Shown: piece by piece, positions 43,931-57,260 of the stretch | How positions within the stretch are numbered: the first letter of the stretch is position 1 | How the letters are laid out: the number at the start of each line of letters is the position of its first letter | DNA from: Dicaeum eximium | Lineage: Eukaryota > Chordata > Aves > Passeriformes > Dicaeidae | Reading direction: 5' to 3' | Length of the DNA: 64,000 nucleotides | Assembly: GCA_013396995.1 (NCBI GenBank) | Contig: VWZP01006688.1 | Location: 744,001-808,000, forward strand | Program-made: the position numbers and the translations under genes | The notes under the pieces: model-generated | Databases searched by the model: none | What the model was told of the DNA's origin: nothing | What the model saw: only the letters and a program-made list of their open reading frames with translations

Positions 43931-44770
43931 TTTCCAGAAGACCTCCCCAGCTGAGCAAATGGATCTTTTTGAGTTTAACAATATCCTGAGCCCTTCATTG
44001 TTGAGATTTATTTTTATAAACTCAGCCCTGTCAGTTGTGTGGCAAGAAGTGTCAGCACTAGCCTGGCAGTTTATAGGAGAACTTTTATCCTTTTGTGTCT
44101 CACAAATGTCTCTGTGCACAAGGAGCAGGAGAAGAGGGAAAGAGAGAGTGCTGAAGTGACTCATTCCACGGAGCTGGAGAAGAGTCCCAGCAGTGTCTGG
44201 TGGAAGGCTGCACCCCGCCAGTGCTTGCAGCAGGGAAGAATTGCTGAGCAAGCGCTGCTGAGGTGAAATAGCAAAGCAGCAAATGCAAATGGGTGAGCTG
44301 GATAAACAAAAACATCCCCCGAAGCAAGCTCTGGGAAAATGGATTCAGGCTGCTCCATCCCAGGGCTGCATTCCTCCTCAGCAGCAGGAGCTGGCCTTGC
44401 AGGAAGGTCCAGCCTGTGTCTGGAGAGGCTCTGCAGGCACTGGGAGGAATGTGCTCAGGTACCAGCTCAAACCCAGTGCAAGAGCCAGCACTTCTGCAGC
44501 TGGAGTGAACACTGATGTACTCTTTGGAGCTGTATTAAGAGCCATGACCTCACACCTCTGTCCCGTGGAGGAGCTGCCCATCATTCACCTGTTTGACACC
44601 TAAGTTAGCTGAGTTTCCTTGAGGTCCTTGCAGGCTGAGGTAGGATCAGAGCAAAGGTCTGACCCTCCATAGCCAGACTCATCCACTGTGACCCACAGCT
44701 TTCAGGAAACAGAATTTGCTGCAACTCTGCCTGACTCTGGACTTTTCTTGTGGTGTTGGACTGCATACCC
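43931..44770. other. Intergenic sequence without recognised genes
   Basis: GC-moderate. Frames of up to 139 codons occur but overlap antisense frames (plus 44283-44603; minus 43832-44251) and carry no recognised motif. Confidence 0.55.
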
Positions 44771-44774
44771 ACAT

Positions 44775-45036
44775 TACAAGGGAAAACAGCTTTAACGTGA
44801 AAGGGACTTGATTTAGATTAGATATTAGGGTGAAATTCTTTCCTATGGCGGTGGTGAGATTCTGGGGGAGGTTGCCCAGAGAAGTTGTGGATGCCCAATC
44901 CCTGGCAATATTCAAGGCCAAGTTGGGTGGGGCTTTGAGTGAACTGGTCTAGTGGAGGTGTCCCTGCCCATGGCAGGGGGGTTGGAATGAGATGATCTCT
45001 AAGGTCCCTTCCAACACAAACCATTCCATGATTCTA
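44775..45036 (+). mobile_element. CR1 LINE 3'-end fragment
   Basis: A clear avian CR1 3' UTR: 'tttagattagatattagggt', 'ggttgcccagagaagttgtg', 'ggccaagttgggtggggctt', 'ctggtctagtggaggtgtcc' and 'gatctctaaggtcccttcc', ending with the octamer tail ATTCCATG-ATTCTA at 45023-45036. It is 5'-truncated and about 260 bp long, much less diverged than the fossils at 36.1 and 43.6 kb. Minus-strand frames across it are artefacts. Confidence 0.95.
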
Positions 45037-47529
45037 GGACACACATGCTGCATACAGACTGATGGATCTCTCTCTGACTGCCACAGAAGACATAAAATTC
45101 CAGCTTTTGTTTGTAGGTGAGGTGGTGCCTGTTTCCTCTGTGCAGAGGTGCCAAGCAAAGGCATTGCAATGGCTGTCCCCAGGTCACTCATGGATATAGG
45201 GAAGCATATCCTAAACCACAGCACCTGGAATCATTTTGCATCCTGCCAGTAGTCGTGTAATTGTGTCTCATGCACCAGAACTGGGATTCCTATAGCACTT
45301 TCCAAACAGCAAGGCTCAGAGGTGTAAAAGCTGATGTTATAAAATGCTGCTGTTTACATGGCAGCTTTATAATTCAGATTTCACTGTTGCTTGAGAAGAA
45401 TCCAAGCTGTACATTTCTTGATTGCAGCTATTGCATCCCTGGCTTGCAATCTGGGACCATCATTGAATTATACCCTTAGAGCATTCTCAATGCTCCCAGA
45501 ACTTGCTGCTGTTAATATACAGGTTTTTTAAAACATGTACAGACTAGTCTGTATATAAACAGCACCTATAACAGAGGCATGTGTACAATTAGTGTCCTCC
45601 CTGTGTAATTAACTTCAGATTTTCCCCAGATCAGATCAGCATTTTGGAGTACCACTAAAATCCCAATCCCATAGCCTAACCCCTGAGCCAGGCCTTTAGA
45701 TCTGAGAAACTCACTCAAAAATGTTGACATCTCTCTGTAAAAGTCATGCCTTTAAGATCTGAATCAACATTTGAGCCTCAGCCTCACACATATGAACATT
45801 TCTCTGTAACATAAAAGCCTAGATGTCCCTTTCTTTTCTAACTGAAAGCTGAATTTTCATACTCATCTCTTTATCCCAGCAACCTTTAGCAAAACCACAG
45901 AACATTGTGAGACTTCTAGTAAGACCATGACATTTCTGTCTGCATGTATCTAGATAAGCATCTGACTGAACCAAAAATCACTAGCCTCTGTGAACTTTTT
46001 ATGACTGTTTTCCTATGGGTGACTACACAAGAATTGACCTTAAAAAAAACCCCAACCAACCAAAAAAAAAAAAAAAAGCAGCAGTTGCAAAGAAGAGGCT
46101 GAGAATATGGGCCATGATGCTTTAATGTTTAGAATTCAAAGTAGTAAAAGTTTGTTGTTAATGTATTAAACATCTCATGATTTTTCAAGATAATCTCAGG
46201 ATTTTGTAAAGTGTGTTTATCTATGATTTTTCTAATATGAAGTGGGCAACCTGTGAACCCTGAAAATACAGAAGTTACAACAGCACCCAAATAAATGATC
46301 ACTTCAAACATGTTTTCTTCCCATTCTGTTCAATGGATTTCTTTGCGTACTCACTTCTTTTTTTCCAAATCAAACTATTTGTGTTGAAGAGATTGGAGGT
46401 AGAAAACAACTTTCAGCCTGGGTGATGGAAAAATGACTATGCTAACACTGCCAGCATTTGCCACTTCTGTTTCCAAGTGGCTGAGACTTTCCAGAGACAC
46501 AGCACCCTCATGATGCAGAGAAACAGCTTCTTTATCCAGGCAGCTTATACAGTCACTTGAAAAGAATAATGACATTGCCTAGAAGGCTGCAGATCAAGTG
46601 ACACAAGCCCTGATGCTGCTGCTCCTCTCTCATCTACTCTCCCATCCAGGACCTGGAAGGATTTTTTCCTTGCAAGCAGTTTCCTATTTCACTGACAATT
46701 ATATGTGTACAGCTGAACACAGGCAAGCTTGTAATCATTGACTGTCACATTTGGAAATTCCTCTTGTACTCCTCCATCAGCTTGGCTTTTGAGAGGGAAA
46801 AGCCCCTTTTCCTCCTTTTTAGAGGGAAAGCTGTTTTCTGTATTATTTATCCTAGGCAATTTCCAAACTCTTCAGTATCCTGAACTCTTTCTAGGAGGTA
46901 TTTTACATGACATTTATTGAAGCAGATTGGCCAAGATCAAACAAACATTACTGTAGCTGCATAAGTGTATTCATCATTAGAAAACACAAAATATTTGTTT
47001 CCTTTTCCGGTCATTAAGTCTTACATGATTACATGTTTATTGGCTGGAGTGGTGTTTGACGTGTCATTCCATGCTGGTCTCTAATATTTTGGGTGATATG
47101 ACAGACATCATGCTTGGAAAGGCAGCAGTCTTTAAAACCAGGCTTAAATTTCCAGCAGAATGTGGAATCAGAGGGTAAATGTTTGGAGCAAATGGCAGTA
47201 GCAGCAAAGACCCCACAGCAAGAGCTTTGGTGACAACTCTCCTGGGACCATGATCTTCACTGACAGTGCCACTGGTAAATCCAGCACCACCATTTGCCAG
47301 TGCTGCTGTGAATGCTCTGCCTGGACTGAGCTACCGTGGCTGCAGTCACACCTTCTGTTGAGTTGACAGTCCTAAATTCACTTCCTTTGTGGATGAGACA
47401 GAAAGCATAGTTTATGAGCACACACAGATCAGTGCTCCACCTAAAAGAAGAAACATTTTCCTGAAAGCAATACAGCCTCATCACTCACACAGATTTATGT
47501 TTATTGTAAAATAGCAGAAATAATGTGTT
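45037..47529. other. Intergenic AT-rich sequence
   Basis: Contains an A-rich run at 46042-46077 with 'ccccaaccaaccaaaa' before 16 consecutive A, possibly the tail of an unrecognised plus-strand retroposon. No gene is recognised. Confidence 0.55.
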
Positions 47530-47640
47530 ATAAAAGCTCAAGAAGATAGGAATGATTTTATAAAGACCCTGGTATCCCACTATCCTATTTCTAAGCCTTG
47601 CCCAGTAGCAGGTGCCTAAGAAAGGGTGTAGGAAAAGGGT
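47530..47640 (-). repeat. Possible ancient CR1 3' fragment, reversed
   Basis: 'cccactatcctatttctaag' followed by 'gcccagtagcaggtgcctaa' and 'gaaagggtgtaggaa' parallels the reversed end of old CR1 copies ('...cccagtatcctgtcttctga...', '...ccaatgccaggtgcc...'). Diverged and without clear ends. Confidence 0.4.
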
Positions 47641-50600
47641 AAGTGCAAACAAGATTCAACAATTTGTACTTCAAGGATTTCCTCAGCTTAGTCACATCTT
47701 TGCAAATATGTAATGCTGGAATAGCCAAAGGATAGTTGGAGGGAAATGCACTTCCAGTTGCTGGAACCATACAAAGTGATTTGACCCCAGCGAGTCACAA
47801 GGTGAAGAATTTAGGTATAAAGTCCAGGAAAATGAAGGTGGGTTGTGGATGTAGCTGAGGATCAGCAGTGGGGACAGGACTTTAACTTCACTGCTGGGAA
47901 TGGGAGCTGGCACCAAGAGAGGAGCTGCAGCCCAGCAGGACATCCCCTGCAGCCTCTGGAGACAGCTCTGCCAGGGAGAGAGGGCCGAGGGAACCACTGG
48001 AAAAATTATGTTGCATTTAATGTGAGTTTGACAGTCCTCCTTCTGAAATCCCCCCACAGTACCATACATGAAGAGCCTCATTCATTTAGGCAAATGTAAT
48101 TTAGTTGCCTCTTGGACTAGATGATCTTGTGTGTTAAGATTTTCAGCTTTAAACTCCAGCGTGTTGGCCCATTTTTTAAATTCCATCTGTTGGGCCAGGT
48201 CTCCAGTCCTTCTCCCTAAACAACATTACTGAAAGCTGGTGAAAAGCATTGATCCTGCCTGGTTGTCTGTAGCTCCAGCCATGTACAATCAGATGAGCCA
48301 AAATAAACACAAACTGGGCAACTATTCCAAGAATGAAAACACCTCATTTGTTGAATCACCAGGTCTCAAAGAAGCTTTGTCCACTTCTACTTCAAACTTT
48401 CCAGAAAGAAAAACCCGTTCTTCCAAAAGATCATGGATGTAAAATTCCAGATGGATTGTTGCAGACTTTGAAAATTAGGAAAAAAAATGGTCTGAGACTG
48501 GGAAACTACTGTAATATTAATACTGTCTTGGACTTACGTGTCTCCTCTTATGTCCCAAATATAGCAGCATTGGACAATATTATGTATTTGGTAGCTTGAA
48601 CAAACCTGCAAAGTGCTTGTATTTTCAGGATTTAAATGATACATATTGCATTTCAGTACGCTAGAAACACTGGAAGCATTATGAGATATTTAAATAAAAC
48701 ATTTTACTGAGTATTAAATGAGGAAGCATTCAGCTGGTTTTGGCTGGAGAATCATGCATTTAGAAAACCTGAGCTTTTTTACACACTGTAATATTAGTTA
48801 TTTGGCAAGAGACTCTCTAAACCCTCATTAGTAAGATTGCTGATTTGGCAGCAGTGAAATGTGTCTGTTTATAAGTAAATCCTCCCATTATCTTTCTCTA
48901 TTCTTCTCTTTTGCTTTTTTCCATTAAATATTTCTCTCTGGAGCCATTCCACCACTGCTTTTCTCTGATAACCCATTGGCCCTTCTAAATGCAGGACTTC
49001 CTGCAGGTGATGAATGTCTCCTTCTATGAGCTGCAGCTTTGAAACCCTGCTGAAGTGCCCATCTCCTTCCCCTTTTTAGTGCTTTAGCATTTGTCAAGCC
49101 AAGACCAGCATCTGACACTTGTGTGTGGGAGGAGATTTTCCCCAGGGATGATGTATAAAATTTGCTTGTTTATTATTCTTTCTTAGGTCTTTAACAGTCC
49201 CTGTTCCTCATAGTGAGGAATATTTCTGTCATGTTTAGGGCTATAAAATGAGTTATTGTTTGCATTGCCCACCTATAAGAGTCCTGGATTAGGAAGCTCA
49301 CCTATATGTGAGATCTGGTTCTTTTAACAGTAGTTTGCTGTGGGTTCACTATTTCCTCTGCTTCCCTTTACTTTTGTCCCATAAGTGGAAACCTGGTAGA
49401 GATGAAATGTATCCATAAGAAAGACTTTGAGTGGGATATTCTCCTTTCTAGATCCACGCTCCAAGATTTGAATGTGTGACTTAGGAGCCTGTTTACTCTT
49501 CTACTCTGTAGAAAACAAGGCTGTAAGAATTATTGACCTAGAGGTAAAGTCTAGGCCATGCCAGGTAATGTGAATTAACAGTCACTAATTATGAATGTAG
49601 GGGTGGGAGGGGGGGGAAGCAAAGGTCGTTTTGACCCATTCTACACCAAAAGCTTGGAGTCTGTTCAGAAAACTCTGACCAAGACCCACTGAAAACAGTG
49701 CTTTGATCTCTGTACAATGCACTCAATTAGAGGGAGGGAATTTTCAAACAAAAGCTTTTTGAAATTTCCTTTAGAATGAATGATTTTGAGGGTGGTGGAG
49801 GATGGCGGCAACAATTGAAGGAAATAATCGCTCACTATTTGCCCAGACATTTCACTAGAACATGAAAAGCCATGAGGAAGCACCTTTTGGGGGTGGGTAC
49901 AGGTACAAAGCTGCAGAGTATGCTGAGGTCTGTGTGGGTGCAGAGGATGATGAATAGCCACACACACATGGCTTTGTATGGCCCCTCTCTCAAGGGATTT
50001 CACCCTGTGCACCTTGCTTTCTCCAGAAAGGTGAAGGCCTGCAAGACCTCATCTGGAAACCAGAGAGGTTCTTAAAATGCCTTCATCTACCAAAAGTCTC
50101 ACATCAGCTGCAAAAATGGGCAAAGCCAGATATGGAGGTCACCCCCTGCTCATGGCATCACTTCCATTGGGAGAGCAGAGCAGCTCATCTGATGCCCTTC
50201 TAAGGCTGTGAAGAACTTTGCCTCCCAGCCTGGACTGCAGGACACTTAACAGACCTGGGTTTTCCTCACAGCTCATAGCTTTTCTTAATTCCTATTTATA
50301 TGGTGCCTCACTCTGGGTCTTTCTAATGTCAGCTATGCCAGTTTCAACACTCAGTTGACCACAGCCCTGTGGAAGTAAGATTTTCCATTCTTTCCTTTCT
50401 ATCTTTTGATAGTATCCAGTAATTTTAACAGCCATAGATTAAGTTAAACATGAACCATGGGATTGTGTAGTGCTGTCAGTTGCTTTAGGATGAGGGACAG
50501 TAAAACACAGCTCTCCTGATCTGGCAGCATTTCACAGTAGGATAACTGGAACAGGCTGGTCATGGCAAAATCAGTCCATATGGATTTAACAGCACTTTCC

Positions 50601-51859
50601 ACAAAGGACATTTAAATCAACGTGCTGAAATGGAGTGGGAAGCTCTTCAGAACCAGCACACAGAGTTCATATTAAGGTTTTGGCTGAAGAGCCATGCATA
50701 GAAGTGAAATGATGTTATTTGCAGCAGAATAGCAGAGTCAAGCTCGGGGCAGGAGCAAGCCTGTGGAGATACGTGGCATCCATGTCAAGTCTTCTCAGAG
50801 ACTGAGTTACAGATAGGACTGTGGGAAATGTTGTTTATAAGTAAGGAAAAGGCTTCCAAGGAAATTTAGGTCTTAGAAACCCACCTACAACTCATGCAAG
50901 GGATTGGGTTTCTGTGAGAAACTCTGGGTGTGAGGAGCAGAGCAGTGGTGGTGTTAATGGGGAGCAGCATGACAGCTCTCCTTCCACCCAGCAGCTTGGA
51001 AAGGGAAAGACATGATCTGGCATGTTCTGAAATTCAGGACATGAGAAGACTGTGAAGACAAACCTCAGTTGGTGTTACTTATTGAGCATATTAGAGCCAA
51101 ATATGAATGCAATCTGTAACTGGTTTACTGCATATTTGTAAGTCCTGTCACCTTTCAAAATATTCCTGCTCTTAGAGTGTGGTTAGACATGGTGTTTCAC
51201 TAAAGACAAGGATCAGAAGAGGAGATGCAGGTGGATTGCAGGTAGGAGTGGTTGTAAGCAAACTCATGGTGGAGATGCCTTGATTGCCCTTGACTCAAGA
51301 CCTTGGCACTGGGATCCTCAGCTTTCCCTCCAGAGAAAGAGTGGCACTCTCAGGGTCATGATCAGCACATCCCAGCTGTCCTCTGGAGATATCTCCTCAG
51401 GTCAGCTTCCTGAGATGCCTGAAGTTGGCTGAGATGTGTTTGAGCCTTTGCTGCTGGGAGGAACGGGGCCAAGGACACAGCTCCTCAAGCTGGAGGGGCC
51501 CAGATAAGCAGTGATTGTATCAAATGAGAAAGGAGGTAAATACCAGAAAATGTGATACAAATAAGTTTCTGAGAGGCATCCTAAAGTATTTCTCCAAACT
51601 CACAATGCAAAAGCACCATGGCTTTCAGGGGAACTGGCATCTAAATAAAAGGAAACACCATCTCCTGGCAGGTGGAGGCATAAGGCACTCACTGCTGTGG
51701 GGAGAGGCTTAGCCATATTCAGAAAGAATATTCCTAGCAATAATGAAGATACCTGGGTGTAAGTTACACGTCCTAACAGCAAGTACATTTGGAGGAGCAG
51801 TACTCCCTGTTAAGAGATGAAGTCATTCCTTTACTATTTCAATGCAAAACGAGTATTCT
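47641..51859. other. Intergenic sequence without recognised genes
   Basis: About 4.2 kb. A weak CR1-like word ('cttggactagatgatcttg') occurs at 48111-48130 alone. The G-run at 49600-49616 is listed separately. Frames are at most 129 codons, without motifs. Confidence 0.55.
49600..49616 (+). repeat. G-run with quadruplex potential
   Basis: GGGG-T-GGG-A-GGGGGGGG meets a G3 single-base-loop quadruplex pattern on the plus strand. Confidence 0.75.
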
Positions 51860-51998
51860 GAGGGAGAAGATTACTTAAAATTTGCCTGCAGTCATGATTT
51901 AATGCAGTTATCTCAAGTATTTGCCACTGGCTACTGTCAGAGTCAAGATGCTGGATTAGATCAGCTTTAGGTCTTCTTTAAAATGTCAGCTTCTGTAT
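51860..51998 (+). mobile_element. Ancient CR1-type LINE 3' end
   Basis: 'ggctactgtcagagtcaaga' with 'tgctggattagatcagcttt' and 'aggtcttctttaaaatgtca' then 'gcttctgtattctga' follows the old archosaur/turtle CR1 terminus ('actgtcagaggcaggatact', 'ggactagatggacctttggt', 'ctgacccagtatggc', 'cttatgttctta'). The order and spacing are right although individual bases are diverged. Confidence 0.6.
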
Positions 51999-53664
51999 TC
52001 TGAGGATGGGGGAAGACGATCTGTAGATCTGTAGGTGAGATAGGCAGAAGATAGATACACTTTTCATGTCTTTCCTTTATGCCTCACTGACTTTGCTAAT
52101 GTGGCATGAAGAACAAAGTCTCTCCAAGCCTGGATTCAGTGTTTCAAAGTCCAGCTGCCTTTGCTGTCTGAGAGGCTAAAGTGAGCAGTAGCCAGCATTT
52201 GGATCTTGAGCTTCTGTTGAGAAGTTATTTTACCAAAACAATGAATTTTAGACACTGTCTTGATTTAGATGGAATTTCATCCATCCCACAAAGGTGTGCT
52301 CTGACCTCCACAGGCTCTCCCATGCCCTGTATCACACCTGTATCACACCCATATCACCTGTGTTGCCTGGGAAAGTGGGAATCTGATACCTTCTACAAAG
52401 TCCCAATAGACACAACATTTTTCCTAGGGGCTTTGGTACCTTAAGGTTTGTCAGTCCATGAAAAGGCCTCAAATCTAACTAACTTTTATTTAATCTAAAC
52501 TAACTTTCATTTATATCCTTGAACAGATCCCTGCCACTCCAAGAGTGAAATATGAAGCGTCCTAACTCCACAGAGCTTACAGTCCCTGTTCTTATGATTT
52601 GTTTTTAGGCTTTGGCTGATGGGCACAGTCAGCATCAAAATAAGAAGTTAAAGAAACAGGTTAAAACAACAACAACCCACAGGAACACAAACAGAACCCG
52701 ACTCTGGGTTTTTTTTTTTTTTTTGTTTTTTTTTTTTTTTTTATGCACAGGAGACTCCAATAATTTATGATGGATGGAGTTCTTTTGATCTCTGTACTAT
52801 CCACTTAAACTTTTCCGTACAGTTACTCAACCATGCAGGCCATAAGGTTAAAGGAAGATTTCCATGGTCAGATGGAGCAACAAGGGGTTTTTTTTGTTTG
52901 AGACTTAATTCTTTTTGAATGTGATGACAGCAAGTTATACAAAAATGCACTAGCTCATGCGTTTCCCTCTCCAATCTTTGATAGATGACATATGTTCATA
53001 CATCCCAGCTGTTACTAAAATAAAGCTGCATGTATACAATATGTCAAAGACAACACAGGCCAAACTCTATGATACAACTACTTAAGATATATAGGCTAAA
53101 ATCTGTATTTTGTCTCTCAAAATCCTAAAACAAATGAAACTGATCCAACACAAACCACACAGCAGTGTCCTTCGAAGTCACAAGAAAATCAAGATTCAAA
53201 CTGACATTTCTGATTTTGATGGGTCATTTTTTGCCCAGTACAGTGCCAGTATGTTTTTGTACCCTAACTGGGAAGTGGGCTTTGTGACTCTCTTTGATCC
53301 CCAGGGCAGTCCTTACCTTTGCAGCAATAATATTTGTGCTTGGCTGTGTTGGATCTGGGACCTGTTATGATTGGGCACAGGAGGGTGATGAACACAGAGT
53401 CACCTGCAACCCAACCATGCTGGGACACGCCAAAATTGCTCTTGGAGATTGAGACAGGGAGCAGCACAAAGCTCACCTGCTCACAGGGGCTGGGTTCAGG
53501 AGCCAGCAGGGAGCTTTAAGGCTCAGTGTGTGTCCCTGCCTTCTGTCCAGTTAGGGATGGGACTGTTCTTCATTTCTCACCAGGAGATAATGAGTAAGCC
53601 AGGGATAGACACATAGCTCACATACTTAAAAAGACATACCCACCTAAAATTGAAAATTTATTTA
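51999..53664. other. Intergenic sequence; tandem duplication and long poly-T inside
   Basis: An 11-bp unit CTGTATCACAC is duplicated in tandem at 52327-52348, with a third imperfect copy. The poly-T at 52709-52742 is listed separately. No gene is recognised. Confidence 0.55.
52709..52742 (-). repeat. Long poly-T (16 T, G, 17 T), possible tail of a minus-strand retrocopy
   Basis: A homopolymer with one interruption. The DNA to its right (52743-53010) could be the body of a retroposed sequence read on the minus strand, but I recognise no parent and see no clear AATAAA near the tail. Confidence 0.9.
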
Positions 53665-53850
53665 TTGGTGGCTAGGACACATGGCTGGGTTCTGGCTCTC
53701 AGGTGTCCCACTGCCAAGTTGTTGATCTCAGACAAGGCACTGTGTGTTTCCTGCTCTAATTTCCACCATCTCCCACATTCTCCCTTATTTTAAAAGGGTA
53801 AAATGCTACTCTGCCTTGCCATTTAACACATAGGGCTCTCAGGGGTCTAT
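53665..53850 (+). repeat. MIR-like SINE remnant
   Basis: 'ggctgggttctggctctcag' with 'cactgccaagttgttgatct' fits the tRNA-related head and core ('...gggttcaagtctctgc...', '...cactgacttgttgtgtgacc'). 'ttttaaaagggtaaaatgct' and 'actctgccttgcc' fit the 3' part. Old and diverged. Confidence 0.45.
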
Positions 53851-56800
53851 CTTTCTTTTTGCATACCAGCCCCCTGTGTTTACACCAGGCCTCCAGTGAT
53901 CATCTTTGCAGTATCTACATTAAATCAAGATGCCCTCACTTCCACAGATACCAGCAGCTCCACTTCATTAATCAATTAACCTGGGAGACCCAGGAATGTG
54001 GCTGCAAAGACAGCATGAAGATTCTGGCTTTTTACAGATGAAAGAGTTAATGAAGAACAACAACATTTTTGAACATACCAAGCCATGATAAATGGATGTA
54101 GGCAAACACAGGTCTTGACACTCTCTGTCAGCACACAAAAAAAAGCCTCACAGTATTTTCTGATTCACAGACCTGACCAATCTGCCCCTCCATACTGCCT
54201 TTGAGTACAGGAAAATCCCCACTCACCCATCTGCTGTGAGAACATGTGTGTTGAGGGTCAGATAGGTGAAACATCCCATATCTGTCAGCAATGCCTGCAA
54301 ACTGAGCGGGGAGGACTTTGTGAGTGATTTGCACAGTTTCTGACTTGAATAATGTTAAGATTGAAATGTCTGTAAGCAAGTCTCTGCTGCTGAAAAAAAA
54401 GAGCAGAAGCAGGTAAGGAGACAGAGTGCAAACTGCTCATGGCAGAGATCCTGAGTTTCATCATGTCAAAATAAGAGCTGATATAATCCAGCAATAACTA
54501 CTGTCAACCTGATAATGAGTCACCTGTAAGTGGAGCATCTCTGCTCCACATTGTGCAGCCTTCTGCAGAATGGGACTGTCCTGATGCTGGGCATAGAACA
54601 ACAGAAAAAACCAGAAGAGTGCTTTGCCAGCAACTTCAAATGCAGCCCCAGTCAAACCCTCTCAGGGAGGAGTTTTCCACATTCATCATCTGGCTTATCG
54701 ACACTGTCCTTAGCAAAACCTAGATGCAGGCTTTGTGAGTGCCAGAGCACATGAACAATGGTTGAAGCGGGGAGGGTGATGATAAGAAGAGAGTGCAAAG
54801 CACATGTTTCAAGTTCTACCTTTTCAGGCAAGTGTTGGGGCCGGGGAAGCTGAGCTTGGGCTGAGTGCCAGCATTCCCTGCAATTTAATCCTAGCCCTTG
54901 GAGGAACAAGCTGTTATCCTTGCTCCATGCCAGTGTCTCCCCCTTATCTCACATTCGAAATTCTTTAGCCACTTCAAAACAAAGTATCTCCAAGGAACAC
55001 TTCAGAAAATGTGTTTTCTTTTGTCTCTTGAAAACACTGATGAGAAGAAAAGCTCTTTTGTGTTTTGTGTAAGAAGCCTTTCAATGTCTGGGCTCTAAGT
55101 GCTCTCTTCTGTTCATTCACTTTCCCTGAAGTCTCACCGTGTAAGAGGAATAGTCCTTTCCACACGGAGGGCTGAAAAACTGAGACAGTGAAGAGGGGGA
55201 AGCTTAGGCAAGGAACAGAGCATCAGGTATGTGGAAAAACATTAAAGCAACACCAAGGGGCTAAGGAAGGCCAGCAAATGTGTCTGAGTGGAGCCAAGAC
55301 ACACCTGGAGAAGCAGCAGCTTTGGTGCTTGCATGGCTGCTGGTTTTGCAGGGTGATGTTTCCTCCTTGCCAGCTGTTATAAAGGCATTCATCTCATCCA
55401 GCTCACAGTGCAAAGGGATAATACCAAGCCTAAACACCCAGGAATGATCCAGAAGGTTTGTGTGCACACAGAAAACCTGAATGAGAAGAGTGATGAGGGA
55501 CTTGGAAAGCTGCAGAGGCTCAGGGAGTAAAGTGTAGACCAGAAAAGTGGGGTTTGTCTTTATGAGTCCTGTGAAGTGAGATTGAATTCAGCTCCAGAAG
55601 GGGCTCAGGGCTGCTTCCCAGTGGTTTTTATAGGCTTTCTTCTTAAAAAACAGCAGGGAATTTGCCCTGCAGCAATCAGTGGGAGCCTTTCACTGGCCTT
55701 CAGGGTGGGAATGTACCAACATCCAAACTACTCTGCACTGTGCCTACTGCAAGCACAGCCCTCCAAAGGATAATATGAGCAAAAAGAGGGTTAACCCACC
55801 ACTGCAAACTTATTACATGCCATAGAGATGACTAAGGCACAAAACTGACAAAGCAAATAGTGCCAGTGATAGCAGATAGCCATAACACAATCTGGCCAGC
55901 TCTCTTTGGGCAAGGAGCAGTCTGGGCAAGAAGACCTTGCTGTGGCTGCCTGTGCTCTCAGACAGCCATGGTCAGACAGCCAGGACTTGGCTCTAACCAA
56001 GGGCTGTAGGTGTGGAAGAGCATGGTTTGTGACCCTGCCAGGAGCCTTGGTGCCCTGTGGTTTGTCTGCCCCCAGTACCTTCAGGAGTGCTCTAACCCTG
56101 CCCAGTTGTGTGCATGTCCTACCCTGTCACACTGGGGACAACAAGCATGACCACCGAATCCTTATCTGTCCAATTTCTCAGTGTATTTTTTTAAACCATG
56201 CTCTCTTCTGAGATGTTTGAAAACAGCAGCTCAGATGAATACTGGTCCTTTGCAAACTTATGTTCCAATCAACATCTGTGGGCTATCAGCTTCCTGTTTC
56301 TGTCTCCTTAACTGATTTTTCCTACCTGTGGCAGTAATTTGGGTTCCTACCCAGAGATGCCACCGGAAAATCTTAAAAATAGAATCTTAAGAATATCTTT
56401 AAGATAATCATAGATATTGATTTGAAGAAGTTGGTATGGTATCAATCAAAAAGGCAGATTTTTTTCCCCCAGAAATATTTAGGTGACATTGTTCAGCTTG
56501 TGCTTTTTGTTGAAGTTTGGAACAGATTTGCCAAATCATCCTGTTTGAGACTCATACTCAGTGTTATGGAAGACTGCACCTGGTTCACATGATTGCCCAG
56601 TGGTGTTTGATGCTGGTTCAGAGAAGAACTGTGAGAACAATCTGAGGACTGAGACTGCACTGATGCTGCAATGACTTCAAAATAAAACTTCCCAAAACCT
56701 CAACTCAAATGTAACTGCAATATGATGTTTTTCTGCATGCAATTTTCTTCTCCTGAAACATCCTGGCACTTAGAGGTACCTACATGATGTTTAAATTTCT

Positions 56801-56989
56801 TAACCTTAGAAAGAAAAAAATGTTTCTCTTATAGAGGATGAGTTTTATGCAGGGTTCTGCCCCATGGTAAAAGTTTATGCCTGATTTATAAAAGACTGTG
56901 CTTATGATTCAAGTGCTGATGAAATCACAGCTTAGCAAACACGGTCTTTATTTGGGACGGCAAAGCTGCTGAAGTTTAATAACGTTTTT
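53851..56989. other. Intergenic sequence without recognised genes
   Basis: About 3.1 kb. Frames are at most 101 codons and overlap. No CR1 tail, LTR or RNA gene is seen. Confidence 0.6.
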
Positions 56990-57260
56990 TGGGGCACAGC
57001 TCTTTTTTCACTCTTTTTTCCCCCCCTCTGATGATTTTAAAGCCATGGATTCTCATCCTGTGAGCAGTCCCTATTGTGCTCTGGCAGAGGAGGGCTTATC
57101 TCCCCGAAGTAGGCGTCGCAGTGACTGTTTACGAACAAACCACACAAAACTTGGCTAAATCTTAATGGGCCCATTTACACAGTATCAAGGGTGAAGTAGA
57201 CTTGGACCCCACAGCATGTTCAAATTACATGGCTTTAAGTGAATTTAGAGCTTGTCAAAG
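56990..57260. promoter_or_regulatory. Candidate conserved noncoding element, FOX/homeodomain-like
   Basis: 'ccccgaagtaggcgtcgcag' carries two CpGs in a CpG-poor region, followed by 'gtgactgtttacgaacaaac' (TGTTTAC, a forkhead core, with an opposing AACAAAC) and 'ggctaaatcttaatgggccc'. The composition is unlike the flanks. Inferred. Confidence 0.3.

Noticed and set aside
48100..48140. CR1-like word 'cttggactagatgatcttg'
   Set aside because: Isolated; neither the preceding CR1 3' UTR sequence nor the octamer tail is present.
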